From Candidatus Tayloriibacteriota bacterium (GTDB lineage Bacteria > Patescibacteriota > Minisyncoccia > Phycocordibacterales > PALSA-1337): a stretch of 12,103 nucleotides of DNA. The translations under genes and the position numbers were made by a program. The notes under the pieces were generated by a model. The model saw nothing but the letters and a program-made list of their open reading frames with translations, was not told where the DNA came from and searched no databases. Every line of letters begins with the position of its first letter. Position 1 is the stretch's first letter. Below are positions 1 to 5,884 of the stretch, piece after piece. The stretch spans positions 1 through 12,103 of the forward strand of contig JAPLZH010000065.1 in NCBI GenBank assembly GCA_026395105.1. Reading direction: 5' to 3'.

Positions 1-66
1 AGATCCTGCGCTATACATTTTCTCAATACAAAACCTCTCTCCAAAAGACAAATGATGATATTTCAT
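1..66 (-). mobile_element. IS30-family transposase, N-terminal fragment (cut by window edge)
   Basis: Reading the minus strand from ATG at 66 gives 22 open codons to the window edge, beginning MKYHHLSFGERFCIEKMYSAGS. The pattern H-L-(S/T)-x-x-E-R-x-x-I-E-x-x-x-x-x-G is the usual start of IS30-family transposases, where it opens the N-terminal helix-turn-helix that binds the element's ends. Only this start is visible, so neither the catalytic DDE domain nor the intactness of the element can be judged. The element's terminal repeat should lie between about 67 and 137, in the AT-rich stretch upstream of the start, but with one end visible it cannot be delimited. The identification rests on a short match and is moderately confident. 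Confidence 0.5.
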
Positions 67-137
67 ATGACAATTAAATTAATTATTTTGTTAATACATT
101 AATTCTACTGTCCTACTTCAAAGGTAGCTAGTTCGAA

Positions 138-458
138 GTGAGAGAGCTTTATTCTTTGGAGGATTGCCTCGAGAATAATGACGTGGACCTCAATCATGAA
201 CTGGAGGTCAGAGATCTCGCAGAATACATCCTCGAGCATTTGCCTGAAAAGGAGGCTCGGATCGTAATCCTGATCATCGTCGACAGATTATCACCAGATG
301 AGTGCGCATGCGAGGAGGGCATTGCTCCCATGAGTGCGGAGGAGGTCATGGACGAGTTCGGCAAGGCATTTGTACACATTCGCCAGATTCTGGCGAAAGA
401 AGATGAACTACTTTCTAGCGCGGAGGTAGTGGCTAAGGAGAGAATCGCCACGAATTAG
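138..458 (+). CDS. Stand-alone sigma-70 region 4-like protein
   Basis: A 106-residue acidic protein starting at GTG 138; an in-frame TAG at 129-131 rules out a longer form. Residues 33-92 read like the region 4 of primary sigma factors: an L-P-E-K-E-A-R helix (35-41), then S-A-E-E-V-M-D-E-F-G (66-75) and H-I-R-Q-I-L-A-K (80-87), matching the family pattern LEEVGxxFxVTRERIRQIEAK. Residues 7-32 also resemble the acidic linker before region 4. Regions 1-3, which bind core polymerase and melt the -10 element, are absent, so it cannot be a complete sigma factor. Region 4 normally contacts the -35 element and the polymerase beta flap. The recognition helix is altered: the TRER segment is replaced by AFVH. 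Codon use is more GC-rich than in neighbouring genes. It could be a small transcription modulator or the 3' remnant of a sigma gene cut by the adjacent IS30-like element. The similarity is convincing; the role is inference. Confidence 0.65.
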   Translation: MRELYSLEDCLENNDVDLNHELEVRDLAEYILEHLPEKEARIVILIIVDRLSPDECACEEGIAPMSAEEVMDEFGKAFVHIRQILAKEDELLSSAEVVAKERIATN

Positions 459-464
459 GCGATT
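443..464 (+). other. Hairpin spanning the stop codon of the sigma-4-like gene
   Basis: AATCGCC (443-449) and GGCGATT (458-464) form a perfect 7-bp stem with an 8-base loop that includes the TAG stop. A run of six T's follows only about 12 bases later, so alone it is a weak terminator. It may help stabilise the mRNA end or back up the terminator at 497-523. Confidence 0.4.
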
Positions 465-496
465 TATTTACAAACTTTTTTGATGATAGAAACACG

Positions 497-523
497 CACT
501 GGCTCCTCCGGCCAGTGTTTTTT
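497..523 (+). terminator. Rho-independent terminator of the sigma-4-like gene
   Basis: CACTGGC (497-503) pairs perfectly with GCCAGTG (511-517) around a 7-base loop, followed directly by six T's (518-523). The T run on the plus strand assigns it to the gene ending at 458. The minus-strand gene ending at 528 has no comparable T run on its side. Confidence 0.85.
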
Positions 524-527
524 ATTT

Positions 528-1343
528 CTATAAAACGTTTTTAATTGCTTTATTATGATCTACTTTTTGTCCATCTTTCTTAACAAATTCAAACATATCT
601 TTTAGAAAAGCAGTTATACTCTTATTTGTAATTTCGATAGCTACCTCATCATGCCAGTTTATAAAGAGAGAAGTGTTCTTAAAGAGCCATAATTCTGCAT
701 TATAATTGAATATATTATCAGTGAAAAAGGTGTAATCCGCCATTCGCCCCTCTAGGCTCTTAACAGATTTTTTATATTTTGACGGATTTAATTTTATCTC
801 TTCCTTATAAGTTAAATATGCACTTTCATTTAGTATTCCGTCTATAATTATATGGTTTTTTATAATTGCCTCATTAAATTCTATAAGTTCATCCGAACTG
901 ATCTTTTCTTGTAGTTCGTTATATGATTTATGATGTTGTATTGCACGAACTCGTTCGTTTTTATTTTCAAAAGCGATTCGCTTATATGCAGGAATAATTT
1001 CTTTTGTGCCGACATGTATAATAAACTCATCTTCTTTTGTAGTCTTTATCCTAGCTCCTTTCTTTCCTGAGCCCGATGTCTTTATATCATCGACAGTTTT
1101 TTGCAATTTACTAATCAATTCTTCCTCTGTTAAACCAATGTATCTTTTTTTCCTATTATCTCTAATTATGCGTATTAGACCCCTCTTTGATAGGGAATTA
1201 AGACAATAATTAATACCTGTCCTAGAAATACCAGTTTCCAAGGAGAGGTTTTGAACATTTTTGGGAATATTCAAAGAATTCAGTATACAGGTTTCAGTGG
1301 AACCTACGCCCATTATATTAAATATCTTTTCAAGATTTTTCAT
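528..1343 (-). CDS. TrmB-like winged-helix transcriptional regulator
   Basis: A 271-residue cytoplasmic DNA-binding protein. Residues about 14-72 form a winged helix-turn-helix: after the first helix comes V-Q-N-L-S-L-E-T-G-I-S-R-T-G-I-N-Y-C-L-N-S-L, typical of TrmB/ArsR-type recognition, then the wing G-L-I-R-I-I-R-D-N-R-K-K-R-Y. A basic linker (about 85-105) leads to a C-terminal domain of about 160 residues in which I see no metal site or enzyme motif; in TrmB-family proteins this part senses a ligand. The start is supported by a promoter whose -10 box ends six bases upstream. An operator-like palindrome overlaps that promoter, so autorepression is likely. It diverges from a solute-binding-protein gene, which may supply the signal or be the target. 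Family-level assignment is good; the ligand is unknown. Confidence 0.75.
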   Translation of the reverse strand: MKNLEKIFNIMGVGSTETCILNSLNIPKNVQNLSLETGISRTGINYCLNSLSKRGLIRIIRDNRKKRYIGLTEEELISKLQKTVDDIKTSGSGKKGARIKTTKEDEFIIHVGTKEIIPAYKRIAFENKNERVRAIQHHKSYNELQEKISSDELIEFNEAIIKNHIIIDGILNESAYLTYKEEIKLNPSKYKKSVKSLEGRMADYTFFTDNIFNYNAELWLFKNTSLFINWHDEVAIEITNKSITAFLKDMFEFVKKDGQKVDHNKAIKNVL

Positions 1344-1349
1344 ACATTT

Positions 1350-1378
1350 AGTATAGTTTATGACTAATATTTAGTCAA
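1350..1378 (-). promoter_or_regulatory. Promoter of the TrmB-like gene
   Basis: On the minus strand TTGACT (1378-1373), a 17-base spacer and TATACT (1355-1350) give a near-consensus housekeeping promoter. Six bases separate the -10 box from the ATG at 1343, so transcription should begin at or next to the A of the start codon and yield a leaderless mRNA. There is no room for a ribosome binding site. Confidence 0.8.
1361..1377. promoter_or_regulatory. Probable operator: 17-bp palindrome over the -35/spacer
   Basis: TGACTAA-TAT-TTAGTCA is a perfect 7+7 inverted repeat around a 3-base centre. It overlaps the -35 hexamer and most of the spacer of the regulator's promoter, the classical position for steric repression. 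GTTTAT and ATAAAC flank it as a looser outer repeat (1356-1361 and 1382-1387 region). No second copy is obvious in front of the divergent gene at 1484. Confidence 0.7.
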
Positions 1379-1447
1379 TGTATAAACTGCAGATATCCTT
1401 ATCTTATATAGGCATATTTATGAAACGTAAATATTTTAACACTATAG

Positions 1448-1476
1448 TATACAACTGATAATCCAGTATGTATAAT
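1448..1476 (+). promoter_or_regulatory. Promoter of the binding-protein gene
   Basis: TATACA (1448-1453), 17 bases, then a perfect TATAAT (1471-1476). Only seven bases lie between the -10 box and the ATG at 1484, predicting a leaderless transcript. ACTATAGT (1441-1448), a perfect 8-bp palindrome, abuts the -35 box and is a possible regulator site. Confidence 0.7.
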
Positions 1477-1483
1477 ATTACAT

Positions 1484-2605
1484 ATGAATAATAATAAAAA
1501 AGTAGCTTTATTAAGTGGATTAATAATTCTTATTATAATTTTACTAATTGGAATCTCATGGAATTCAAATAATACTAATAAAACCTTTAAACTAGGGGTT
1601 ATAGCACCTCTTACAGGTGATTTTGGGGCTGTTGGTGAAAATGTATTAAAAGGAATTAAAACAGCAGAGATTGTTTACGAGAAAAAAACTGGAAATAAAA
1701 TAGACATTATAGCTGAAAATGATAATGCTGATGCTGCTACAGGTTTAAGTGCTTATTATAAATTGACACAGATAGACCAAGTAAATGGCTTGATTAATAC
1801 TTTTACATCTACAATGGATTCTATATACGAACCTAGTAAAAAATTAGGCTATCCTGTAATGATGGAATTTCTGCAAGCAAATAATGTTTCAGATGATTAT
1901 GTCTTTCAGATGACGCTTGGTAATGATCATGTTTGGGATAGATATGCAAAATACATATTAGACTCAAAGATTGACCAATCAAAGGTAGTAGTCTTACATT
2001 CTATTGACGCAGCACAGTCTTCTTTTGCAAAAGCATTTAATCTAGCCTATGGGAAAAAAGTAACTGAATTTACTATTGGAAATGATAAAAATGAACTTCG
2101 TTTTGATGCTACAAAGATAGCTGGAGAAAAACCGACTCTTATAATATTATTTATGACTCCGGAAAATGGAGCTATTTTAACAAAGGATATTTTACCTCTA
2201 ATAAATGCTAAGACACAACTCGCTTACGATATCCAACTTACTACCGGTATGTCATATTATCTACAGCAATTAGGCGGTGATCTTTCAAAAATTAATGGGT
2301 CTATAGCATTAATGTTCGAAGGAGATCAGAATAGTGCAGAATATAAGGAATTCTTAAGTGAATATGAGAAGTTGTATAAAGGAGAAAAACCTGGTTTCTT
2401 AGCTGATTACGGTTATGATACTTTCCTTACTTATATGAATTCTTATGATAAAGATAATGCAAAATGGATAAATAATCTAAATAATTTTGCTGGAAAAGGC
2501 GCGAGTGGAGATATAAAATTCGATGAAAAAGGCGTTCGTATATCACCTCTAGTAATTAAGAGTGTGACTGGTGGTCAGTTACAAACAATATCTAAACTAC
2601 CTTAA
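1484..2605 (+). CDS. Membrane-anchored type-1 periplasmic binding protein (LivK-like)
   Basis: A 373-residue protein with a basic N-terminus, one hydrophobic helix (about 8-25) lacking a lipobox cysteine, and a large extracytoplasmic domain. The domain opens with L-G-V-I-A-P-L-T-G-D-F-G-A-V-G-E (about 37-52), the hallmark of branched-chain amino-acid/amide binding proteins (Peripla_BP_6), and continues with the two-lobe Rossmann pattern, for example V-V-V-L-H-S and P-T-L-I-I-L-F-M-T-P. Such proteins normally deliver amino acids or related small molecules to an ABC permease. No permease or ATPase gene lies nearby, so it may act as a solo receptor or serve a transporter encoded elsewhere. Codons are strongly AT-rich. 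It diverges from the TrmB-like gene and ends two bases from the stop of the convergent gene at 2608, with no terminator between them. Confidence 0.85.
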   Translation: MNNNKKVALLSGLIILIIILLIGISWNSNNTNKTFKLGVIAPLTGDFGAVGENVLKGIKTAEIVYEKKTGNKIDIIAENDNADAATGLSAYYKLTQIDQVNGLINTFTSTMDSIYEPSKKLGYPVMMEFLQANNVSDDYVFQMTLGNDHVWDRYAKYILDSKIDQSKVVVLHSIDAAQSSFAKAFNLAYGKKVTEFTIGNDKNELRFDATKIAGEKPTLIILFMTPENGAILTKDILPLINAKTQLAYDIQLTTGMSYYLQQLGGDLSKINGSIALMFEGDQNSAEYKEFLSEYEKLYKGEKPGFLADYGYDTFLTYMNSYDKDNAKWINNLNNFAGKGASGDIKFDEKGVRISPLVIKSVTGGQLQTISKLP

Positions 2606-2607
2606 AA

Positions 2608-3162
2608 CTATTCAATACAGCAGTCTATAACCTTCTTCACCACCATTCCTAGCTTTCCGAAAACGCCTTTTTTCTCAGTGTCGGCTTTATTAAGCATGCC
2701 GTCATCAATCTTTTTAACATCTCCGATATTCACAAGCTTCATATTAATGCCCCAGAAAAGGGAATATAAATCATAGGCTTTATCAAACATTTCCTTTGCC
2801 TCTTCTTTTTTTCCGCCAGAAAGAGCCTTAGTTCCGACCTCCATCAGTCTGTATGAAGCGGCTAAAAGATGCTTAGAAATACACCAAACTTCGCCCTCAT
2901 ATTCTTTAATAATCTTTTTCAAAAGGTCCTTTCTCATGCTTCGCACTTCATTTAATAGGTCAAAGTATTCAGGTTTTCCAGTCTTCTCTGCCGTAAAAAA
3001 GAAATGCTCCTCTATGCTAACGAGATTCATAATAGCTATCGAAAGATCCTGATCAGAAGAGAGGTCCATTTTCTCCTGCTTTTTCATATCATCCACTTTC
3101 TTTACGAAATCATCAATATTTTTAAATGGATTTGAATTTGCTTTTGAATTTATATCAGACAT
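2608..3162 (-). CDS. Conserved helical protein of unknown function, paired with the CPVC membrane protein
   Basis: A 184-residue protein without a signal peptide or membrane helix, predicted mostly alpha-helical and charged. Its core (about 40-145) contains S-I-E-E-H-F-F-F-T, E-V-R-S-M-R-K-D-L-L-K-K-I-I-K-E-Y-E-G-E-V-W-C-I-S-K-H and D-K-A-Y-D-L-Y-S-L-F-W-G, and the C-terminus carries adjacent cysteines near the end (C-C-I-E). From memory, similar proteins occur in other candidate-phyla genomes; no function is known to me. The gene starts three bases after the stop of the upstream membrane-protein gene with no Shine-Dalgarno sequence, which suggests translational coupling and a joint role with that protein. 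The helical core has a TPR-like look, but repeats are not clear enough to assert. Confidence 0.7.
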   Translation of the reverse strand: MSDINSKANSNPFKNIDDFVKKVDDMKKQEKMDLSSDQDLSIAIMNLVSIEEHFFFTAEKTGKPEYFDLLNEVRSMRKDLLKKIIKEYEGEVWCISKHLLAASYRLMEVGTKALSGGKKEEAKEMFDKAYDLYSLFWGINMKLVNIGDVKKIDDGMLNKADTEKKGVFGKLGMVVKKVIDCCIE

Positions 3163-3165
3163 ATT

Positions 3166-3690
3166 TTATTTAGTTATAAAGTAAAATACTGCACTTAAGA
3201 TAAGCAAAAGAACGACAGGCATAACCACTTTCTGAAATGGAAAGTATGCATGGCCACTGTTATTTGCCTTCATTCTATCATATAGCTTCTCAGTGCCGTA
3301 AAATCCTGCACCACCGAGCACCATGCCGACAATAAGCTTATTAATTCCTAAAATAGTATTTAGAGGGTGCCAGACGTCCTTCATAAAGTACAAAGGGACT
3401 ATGACTATAACTATGTATCCTATATATGTAACCGCCGAGCGCCATTTAAAATTAATATTCTTTTTAATTAACCAGTTAATAGTCCACATTGAGACTGATA
3501 TTATGATGGCTCCGATCCAAAGGCCAGAGATAGTGTCGTCTATTCCGAGCTCACGTGAGAACCAAAGTCCAGCGCCGACAGCGAGTGTACAGACAGGACA
3601 GACAGCTTTAGTGGCTAGAGGAAACAGTGCTACAGCTCCTCCTATTAATGCGCCAAATATAGTCGGCAAAGTTTTTTTATTTTTTAACAT
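3166..3690 (-). CDS. Polytopic membrane protein with CPVC motif
   Basis: A 174-residue integral membrane protein with about five or six hydrophobic segments (roughly 10-27, 33-45, 54-75, 85-101, 111-128, 151-172). The C31-P-V-C34 motif sits at the end of the first helix, in the sequence A-T-K-A-V-C-P-V-C-T-L-A-V-G-A-G. A CxxC at a membrane boundary suggests thiol-disulfide exchange or metal binding, but the protein does not resemble DsbB, DsbD or VKOR. I chose ATG 3690 (ATG 3702 is also possible). The frame stays open to 3828, but that extension would lie antisense to the divergent gene at 3734, is not hydrophobic, and would swallow the shared promoter region. It is co-transcribed with the gene at 2608-3162, three bases apart. 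Membrane assignment is firm; function is unknown. Confidence 0.75.
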   Translation of the reverse strand: MLKNKKTLPTIFGALIGGAVALFPLATKAVCPVCTLAVGAGLWFSRELGIDDTISGLWIGAIIISVSMWTINWLIKKNINFKWRSAVTYIGYIVIVIVPLYFMKDVWHPLNTILGINKLIVGMVLGGAGFYGTEKLYDRMKANNSGHAYFPFQKVVMPVVLLLILSAVFYFITK

Positions 3691-3716
3691 TTTAATTTGC
3701 ATTTTAAATATTTTCG

Positions 3717-3722
3717 TATAAT
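3717..3722 (+). promoter_or_regulatory. -10 box in the divergent promoter region
   Basis: A perfect TATAAT lies 11 bases before the GTG at 3734. No convincing -35 is seen. The overlapping minus-strand reading (TATTAT) could serve the CPVC gene, so the divergent genes probably share an overlapping promoter region. Confidence 0.45.
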
Positions 3723-3733
3723 ATATCATAATT

Positions 3734-3928
3734 GTGGAAACAACACCCATTTTCCAGGAAATTCTGAAAGATATATTCGCGGGATTCGCAGTGATATTCG
3801 GTGTTCTATTTAAATTATCTAAAGTCATTCTCTGGGGATTTGCCGGTCTATTTATATTACTCTGTGTTTTCGTCGCGCATACTTGGTATCCGAAATGGGA
3901 AAAGTGGGCGGAAAATCTAAAGTGGTAG
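3734..3928 (+). CDS. Small hydrophobic membrane protein, unknown function
   Basis: A 64-residue protein starting at GTG 3734. After a short amphipathic N-terminus it has one long or two short membrane segments (about 12-28 and 31-49), then an aromatic and charged tail with four tryptophans (W52, W55, W58, W64). No family is recognised. A -10 box close to the start and the divergent arrangement with the CPVC membrane protein support it as a real gene. It might be an accessory of that membrane complex, which is inference only. No clear terminator follows: the GC-rich spacer at 3929-3970 contains short stems such as GTCG/CGAC (3955-3968 region) but no T run. Confidence 0.55.
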   Translation: METTPIFQEILKDIFAGFAVIFGVLFKLSKVILWGFAGLFILLCVFVAHTWYPKWEKWAENLKW

Positions 3929-4005
3929 GAAGGCCGACTGTGGCCGTCTGGAAGTCGTCTCGGCGACGCCCTGAATTATAGCACGCTTTTAAGTCCATTA
4001 ATCTG

Positions 4006-4014
4006 TGTTAAAAT
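4006..4014 (+). promoter_or_regulatory. Extended -10 promoter of zwf
   Basis: TG-T-TAAAAT (4006-4014) is an extended -10 element ending six bases before the ATG at 4021. The -35 region (TTTTAA near 3987) is weak, as is common for extended -10 promoters. The spacing predicts a leaderless zwf mRNA. Confidence 0.65.
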
Positions 4015-4020
4015 GCTCCC

Positions 4021-5406
4021 ATGAGTGAGACAGCACCGACAATATTCATAATATTTGGAATTACCGGTGATTTAGCTGGGCGAAAACTTTTGCCGGCTCT
4101 TCTAGCGCTATATTCAAAACAGTTACTTCCTCAACAGTTTTCTATCATAGGTGTGGCTCGCCGACCTTTTAACCGTGAGGAATTTCGTCAGTTTATTCGT
4201 GAGCATATAAATGTGCGGACGGGTCAGTATCGCGAAGAGGATGTTAAACATTTTATAGATCATATAGAATATGAACAGGGAGTTTTCGATAATCAGGATC
4301 TGTATACCCGCTTAGCGCAAAGGATGGAAAATATTCAGACTAGATTTAAACAGTGTTCGAATAAACTTATACACTTATCTGTTCCGCCGAATCTCTGTGA
4401 AAATATTTTGAATCGCCTAGCTATAGCGAAACTTCATGTTCCGTGTGCAGATAAATTCGGCTGGACTCGCATTCTGGTGGAAAAGCCTTTTGGAAATAAC
4501 ATTGACGGGGCAGTGAAGTTGGAAAAATTACTCGGCTCACTTTTTGCAGAAGATCAGATTTTTCGAATAGACCATTATCTAGCTAAAGAATCTTTGCAAA
4601 ATATACTTACTTTTCGCTTTGTTAATTCTCTTTTCGAGCCACTTTGGAATCAGAAATTTATAGATAGAATTCATATTCGCCTTTTAGAGAAGGAGGAAGT
4701 TGGCATAAGGGCGCCTTTCTATGATCAGGTGGGGGCACTTAAAGACGTCGGTCAAAATCATGTTTTGCAAATGCTAGCTTTAATAGCTATGGAAAAGCCA
4801 GTAGGCTTCACGGCCGAGACTATCAGAAAAGAAAGAGCAAAAGTTTTGAAGAGTTTAGAAATAGTTTCTGGAAAAGCATTAAAGGACCATGTTTGCCGTG
4901 CTCAGTATTACGGTTATGAAAAAGAAAAAGGAGTTATAGAAGGCTCACCGACTGAGACTTATTTTATGATTAAATGTTTTGTCGGAAATTCACGCTGGAG
5001 AAATGTGCCGTTTTTCCTAGAAAGCGGGAAAGCTCTGAAAGAGTCAAAAACAGAAATCTGTGTTTACTTTAAGAGCGAAGATGATCCAGACAGAGAAAAC
5101 GTTTTAATATTCCGTATTCAGCCTGATGAGGGAATTAAGATTCGCTTTTGGATTAAGACTCCGGGATTCCCGATGACTGTCGAACCTAAAACTCTTTCCT
5201 TTAAATATTCTGAATTAACTGGTCACATGGTTCTTCCAGACGCTTATGAAAAGCTAATCTATGATGCTATAGCGGGAGACCAAACCCTCTTTGCCTCTAC
5301 TGATGAGGTCATGTATGCGTGGAAATTTATTACGCCTATTTTACAGTCCTGGGCAAACATTCCGTTAGCGCACTATAAAAAAGGAAGCATGGGGCCACTG
5401 GAGTAG
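4021..5406 (+). CDS. zwf: Glucose-6-phosphate 1-dehydrogenase
   Basis: A 461-residue cytoplasmic enzyme, slightly shorter than the usual 480-490, that oxidises glucose 6-phosphate to 6-phosphogluconolactone with NAD(P)+, the first step of the oxidative pentose phosphate pathway. The N-terminal Rossmann fold carries G13-x-x-G16-D17-L18-A19. E154-K-P-F-G158 is the conserved coenzyme/substrate lysine segment. The substrate signature is R182-I-D-H-Y-L-A-K-E190, and H247 in Q-N-H-V-L-Q-M is the expected catalytic base, with D184 as its partner. The signature has Ala at position 188 where most enzymes have Gly (RIDHYLGKE). No 6-phosphogluconolactonase or 6-phosphogluconate dehydrogenase gene is nearby. 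A 13-bp direct duplication overlaps the stop codon. The identification is secure; coenzyme preference cannot be read from the sequence. Confidence 0.97.
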   Translation: MSETAPTIFIIFGITGDLAGRKLLPALLALYSKQLLPQQFSIIGVARRPFNREEFRQFIREHINVRTGQYREEDVKHFIDHIEYEQGVFDNQDLYTRLAQRMENIQTRFKQCSNKLIHLSVPPNLCENILNRLAIAKLHVPCADKFGWTRILVEKPFGNNIDGAVKLEKLLGSLFAEDQIFRIDHYLAKESLQNILTFRFVNSLFEPLWNQKFIDRIHIRLLEKEEVGIRAPFYDQVGALKDVGQNHVLQMLALIAMEKPVGFTAETIRKERAKVLKSLEIVSGKALKDHVCRAQYYGYEKEKGVIEGSPTETYFMIKCFVGNSRWRNVPFFLESGKALKESKTEICVYFKSEDDPDRENVLIFRIQPDEGIKIRFWIKTPGFPMTVEPKTLSFKYSELTGHMVLPDAYEKLIYDAIAGDQTLFASTDEVMYAWKFITPILQSWANIPLAHYKKGSMGPLE

Positions 5407-5422
5407 GTCACTGGAGTAAGTC
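5397..5422 (+). repeat. Tandem 13-bp duplication at the zwf stop codon
   Basis: ACTGGAGTAGGTC (5397-5409) is followed at once by ACTGGAGTAAGTC (5410-5422), one mismatch in 13. The first copy contains the zwf TAG stop. The second places GGAG six bases before an ATG at 5423. Replication slippage is the simplest origin. Confidence 0.8.
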
Positions 5423-5488
5423 ATGGCGAAAAATGAAAAATTAGAAAAATTATTTTACCGTGGTATAATTAGTGCATTAATAGCCTAA
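5423..5488 (+). CDS. Possible 21-residue small ORF before hpf
   Basis: ATG 5423 is preceded at proper distance (six bases) by GGAG in the second copy of the 13-bp repeat and reads MAKNEKLEKLFYRGIISALIA before TAA at 5486-5488. It lies entirely between zwf and hpf. It could be translated from zwf read-through mRNA or act as a leader peptide, but the hpf -10 box lies inside it, and its length is well within chance. It is listed because it is one of the few starts here with a proper Shine-Dalgarno sequence. Confidence 0.2.
   Translation: MAKNEKLEKLFYRGIISALIA
5461..5469 (+). promoter_or_regulatory. Extended -10 promoter of hpf
   Basis: TG-G-TATAAT (5461-5469) is a perfect extended -10 element and predicts a start near 5476, leaving a leader of about 24 bases without a Shine-Dalgarno sequence before ATG 5500. 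A weaker box, TAATAT (5486-5491), sits eight bases before the ATG and would match the leaderless layout seen at other genes. Confidence 0.6.
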
Positions 5489-5499
5489 TATACACACAT

Positions 5500-5880
5500 A
5501 TGAACATCGCTATAAAAGGTACTAGTTTAACTCTCACAGAATCTATTACAACATATGTAAATACGCGCTTCGGCGCAGTGTCTAAGTTCGTGGATTCAGA
5601 TGATGTTATATGTCATGTAGAAGTGGGAAGAACTACTAGGCATCATAAAAATGGAGATATATTTCGTGCAGAAGTCAGAGTGATAATAGGTGGTAAAGAG
5701 CATTATGTCACTTCAGAAAAAGAAGATCTATATGTAGCGATAGATGAAGTGAAGGATTCTTTGATGAGGGATATCGCTTTATCGAAAGTTAAAAAGACCA
5801 CTTTTTTTAGGAGAAGTGGGGCAAAGTTAAAGAATATGGTAAGAGGAGTTTTTGGAAATAAAATAGAGGACGAGGATTAG
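5500..5880 (+). CDS. hpf: Ribosome hibernation-promoting factor (HPF/YfiA family, short form)
   Basis: A 126-residue cytoplasmic protein that binds the 30S subunit at the mRNA/tRNA channel and holds ribosomes inactive in stationary phase or starvation. The fold reads from the first residues: M-N-I-A-I-K-G-T-S-L-T-L-T-E-S-I-T-T-Y-V (strand 1 and helix 1), then the paired strands V-I-C-H-V-E-V-G-R-T and F-R-A-E-V-R-V-I-I-G-G, and Y-V-A-I-D-E-V-K-D-S-L-M-R-D-I (helix 2). The tail (about 95-126) is basic then acidic. The C-terminal dimerisation domain of long HPF is absent, so it is a short form, somewhat longer than the usual 95-113. It is followed four bases later by a small anchored protein, probably co-transcribed. 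Confidence 0.93.
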   Translation: MNIAIKGTSLTLTESITTYVNTRFGAVSKFVDSDDVICHVEVGRTTRHHKNGDIFRAEVRVIIGGKEHYVTSEKEDLYVAIDEVKDSLMRDIALSKVKKTTFFRRSGAKLKNMVRGVFGNKIEDED

Positions 5881-5884
5881 TGAT

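Noticed and set aside
1..102. Plus-strand open frames at the left edge (17 and 33 codons)
   Set aside because: The minus strand of the same bases encodes a convincing transposase N-terminus, so the plus-strand frames are probably antisense chance.
194..451. Minus-strand frame opposite the sigma-4-like gene
   Set aside because: It is Ser/Thr-rich, low complexity and exactly antisense to a recognisable domain; the terminator direction supports the plus-strand gene.
3691..3828. N-terminal extension of the CPVC membrane protein up to 3828
   Set aside because: The extension is antisense to the divergent small membrane-protein gene, is not hydrophobic and would cover the shared promoter. ATG 3690 begins a normal membrane-protein N-terminus.
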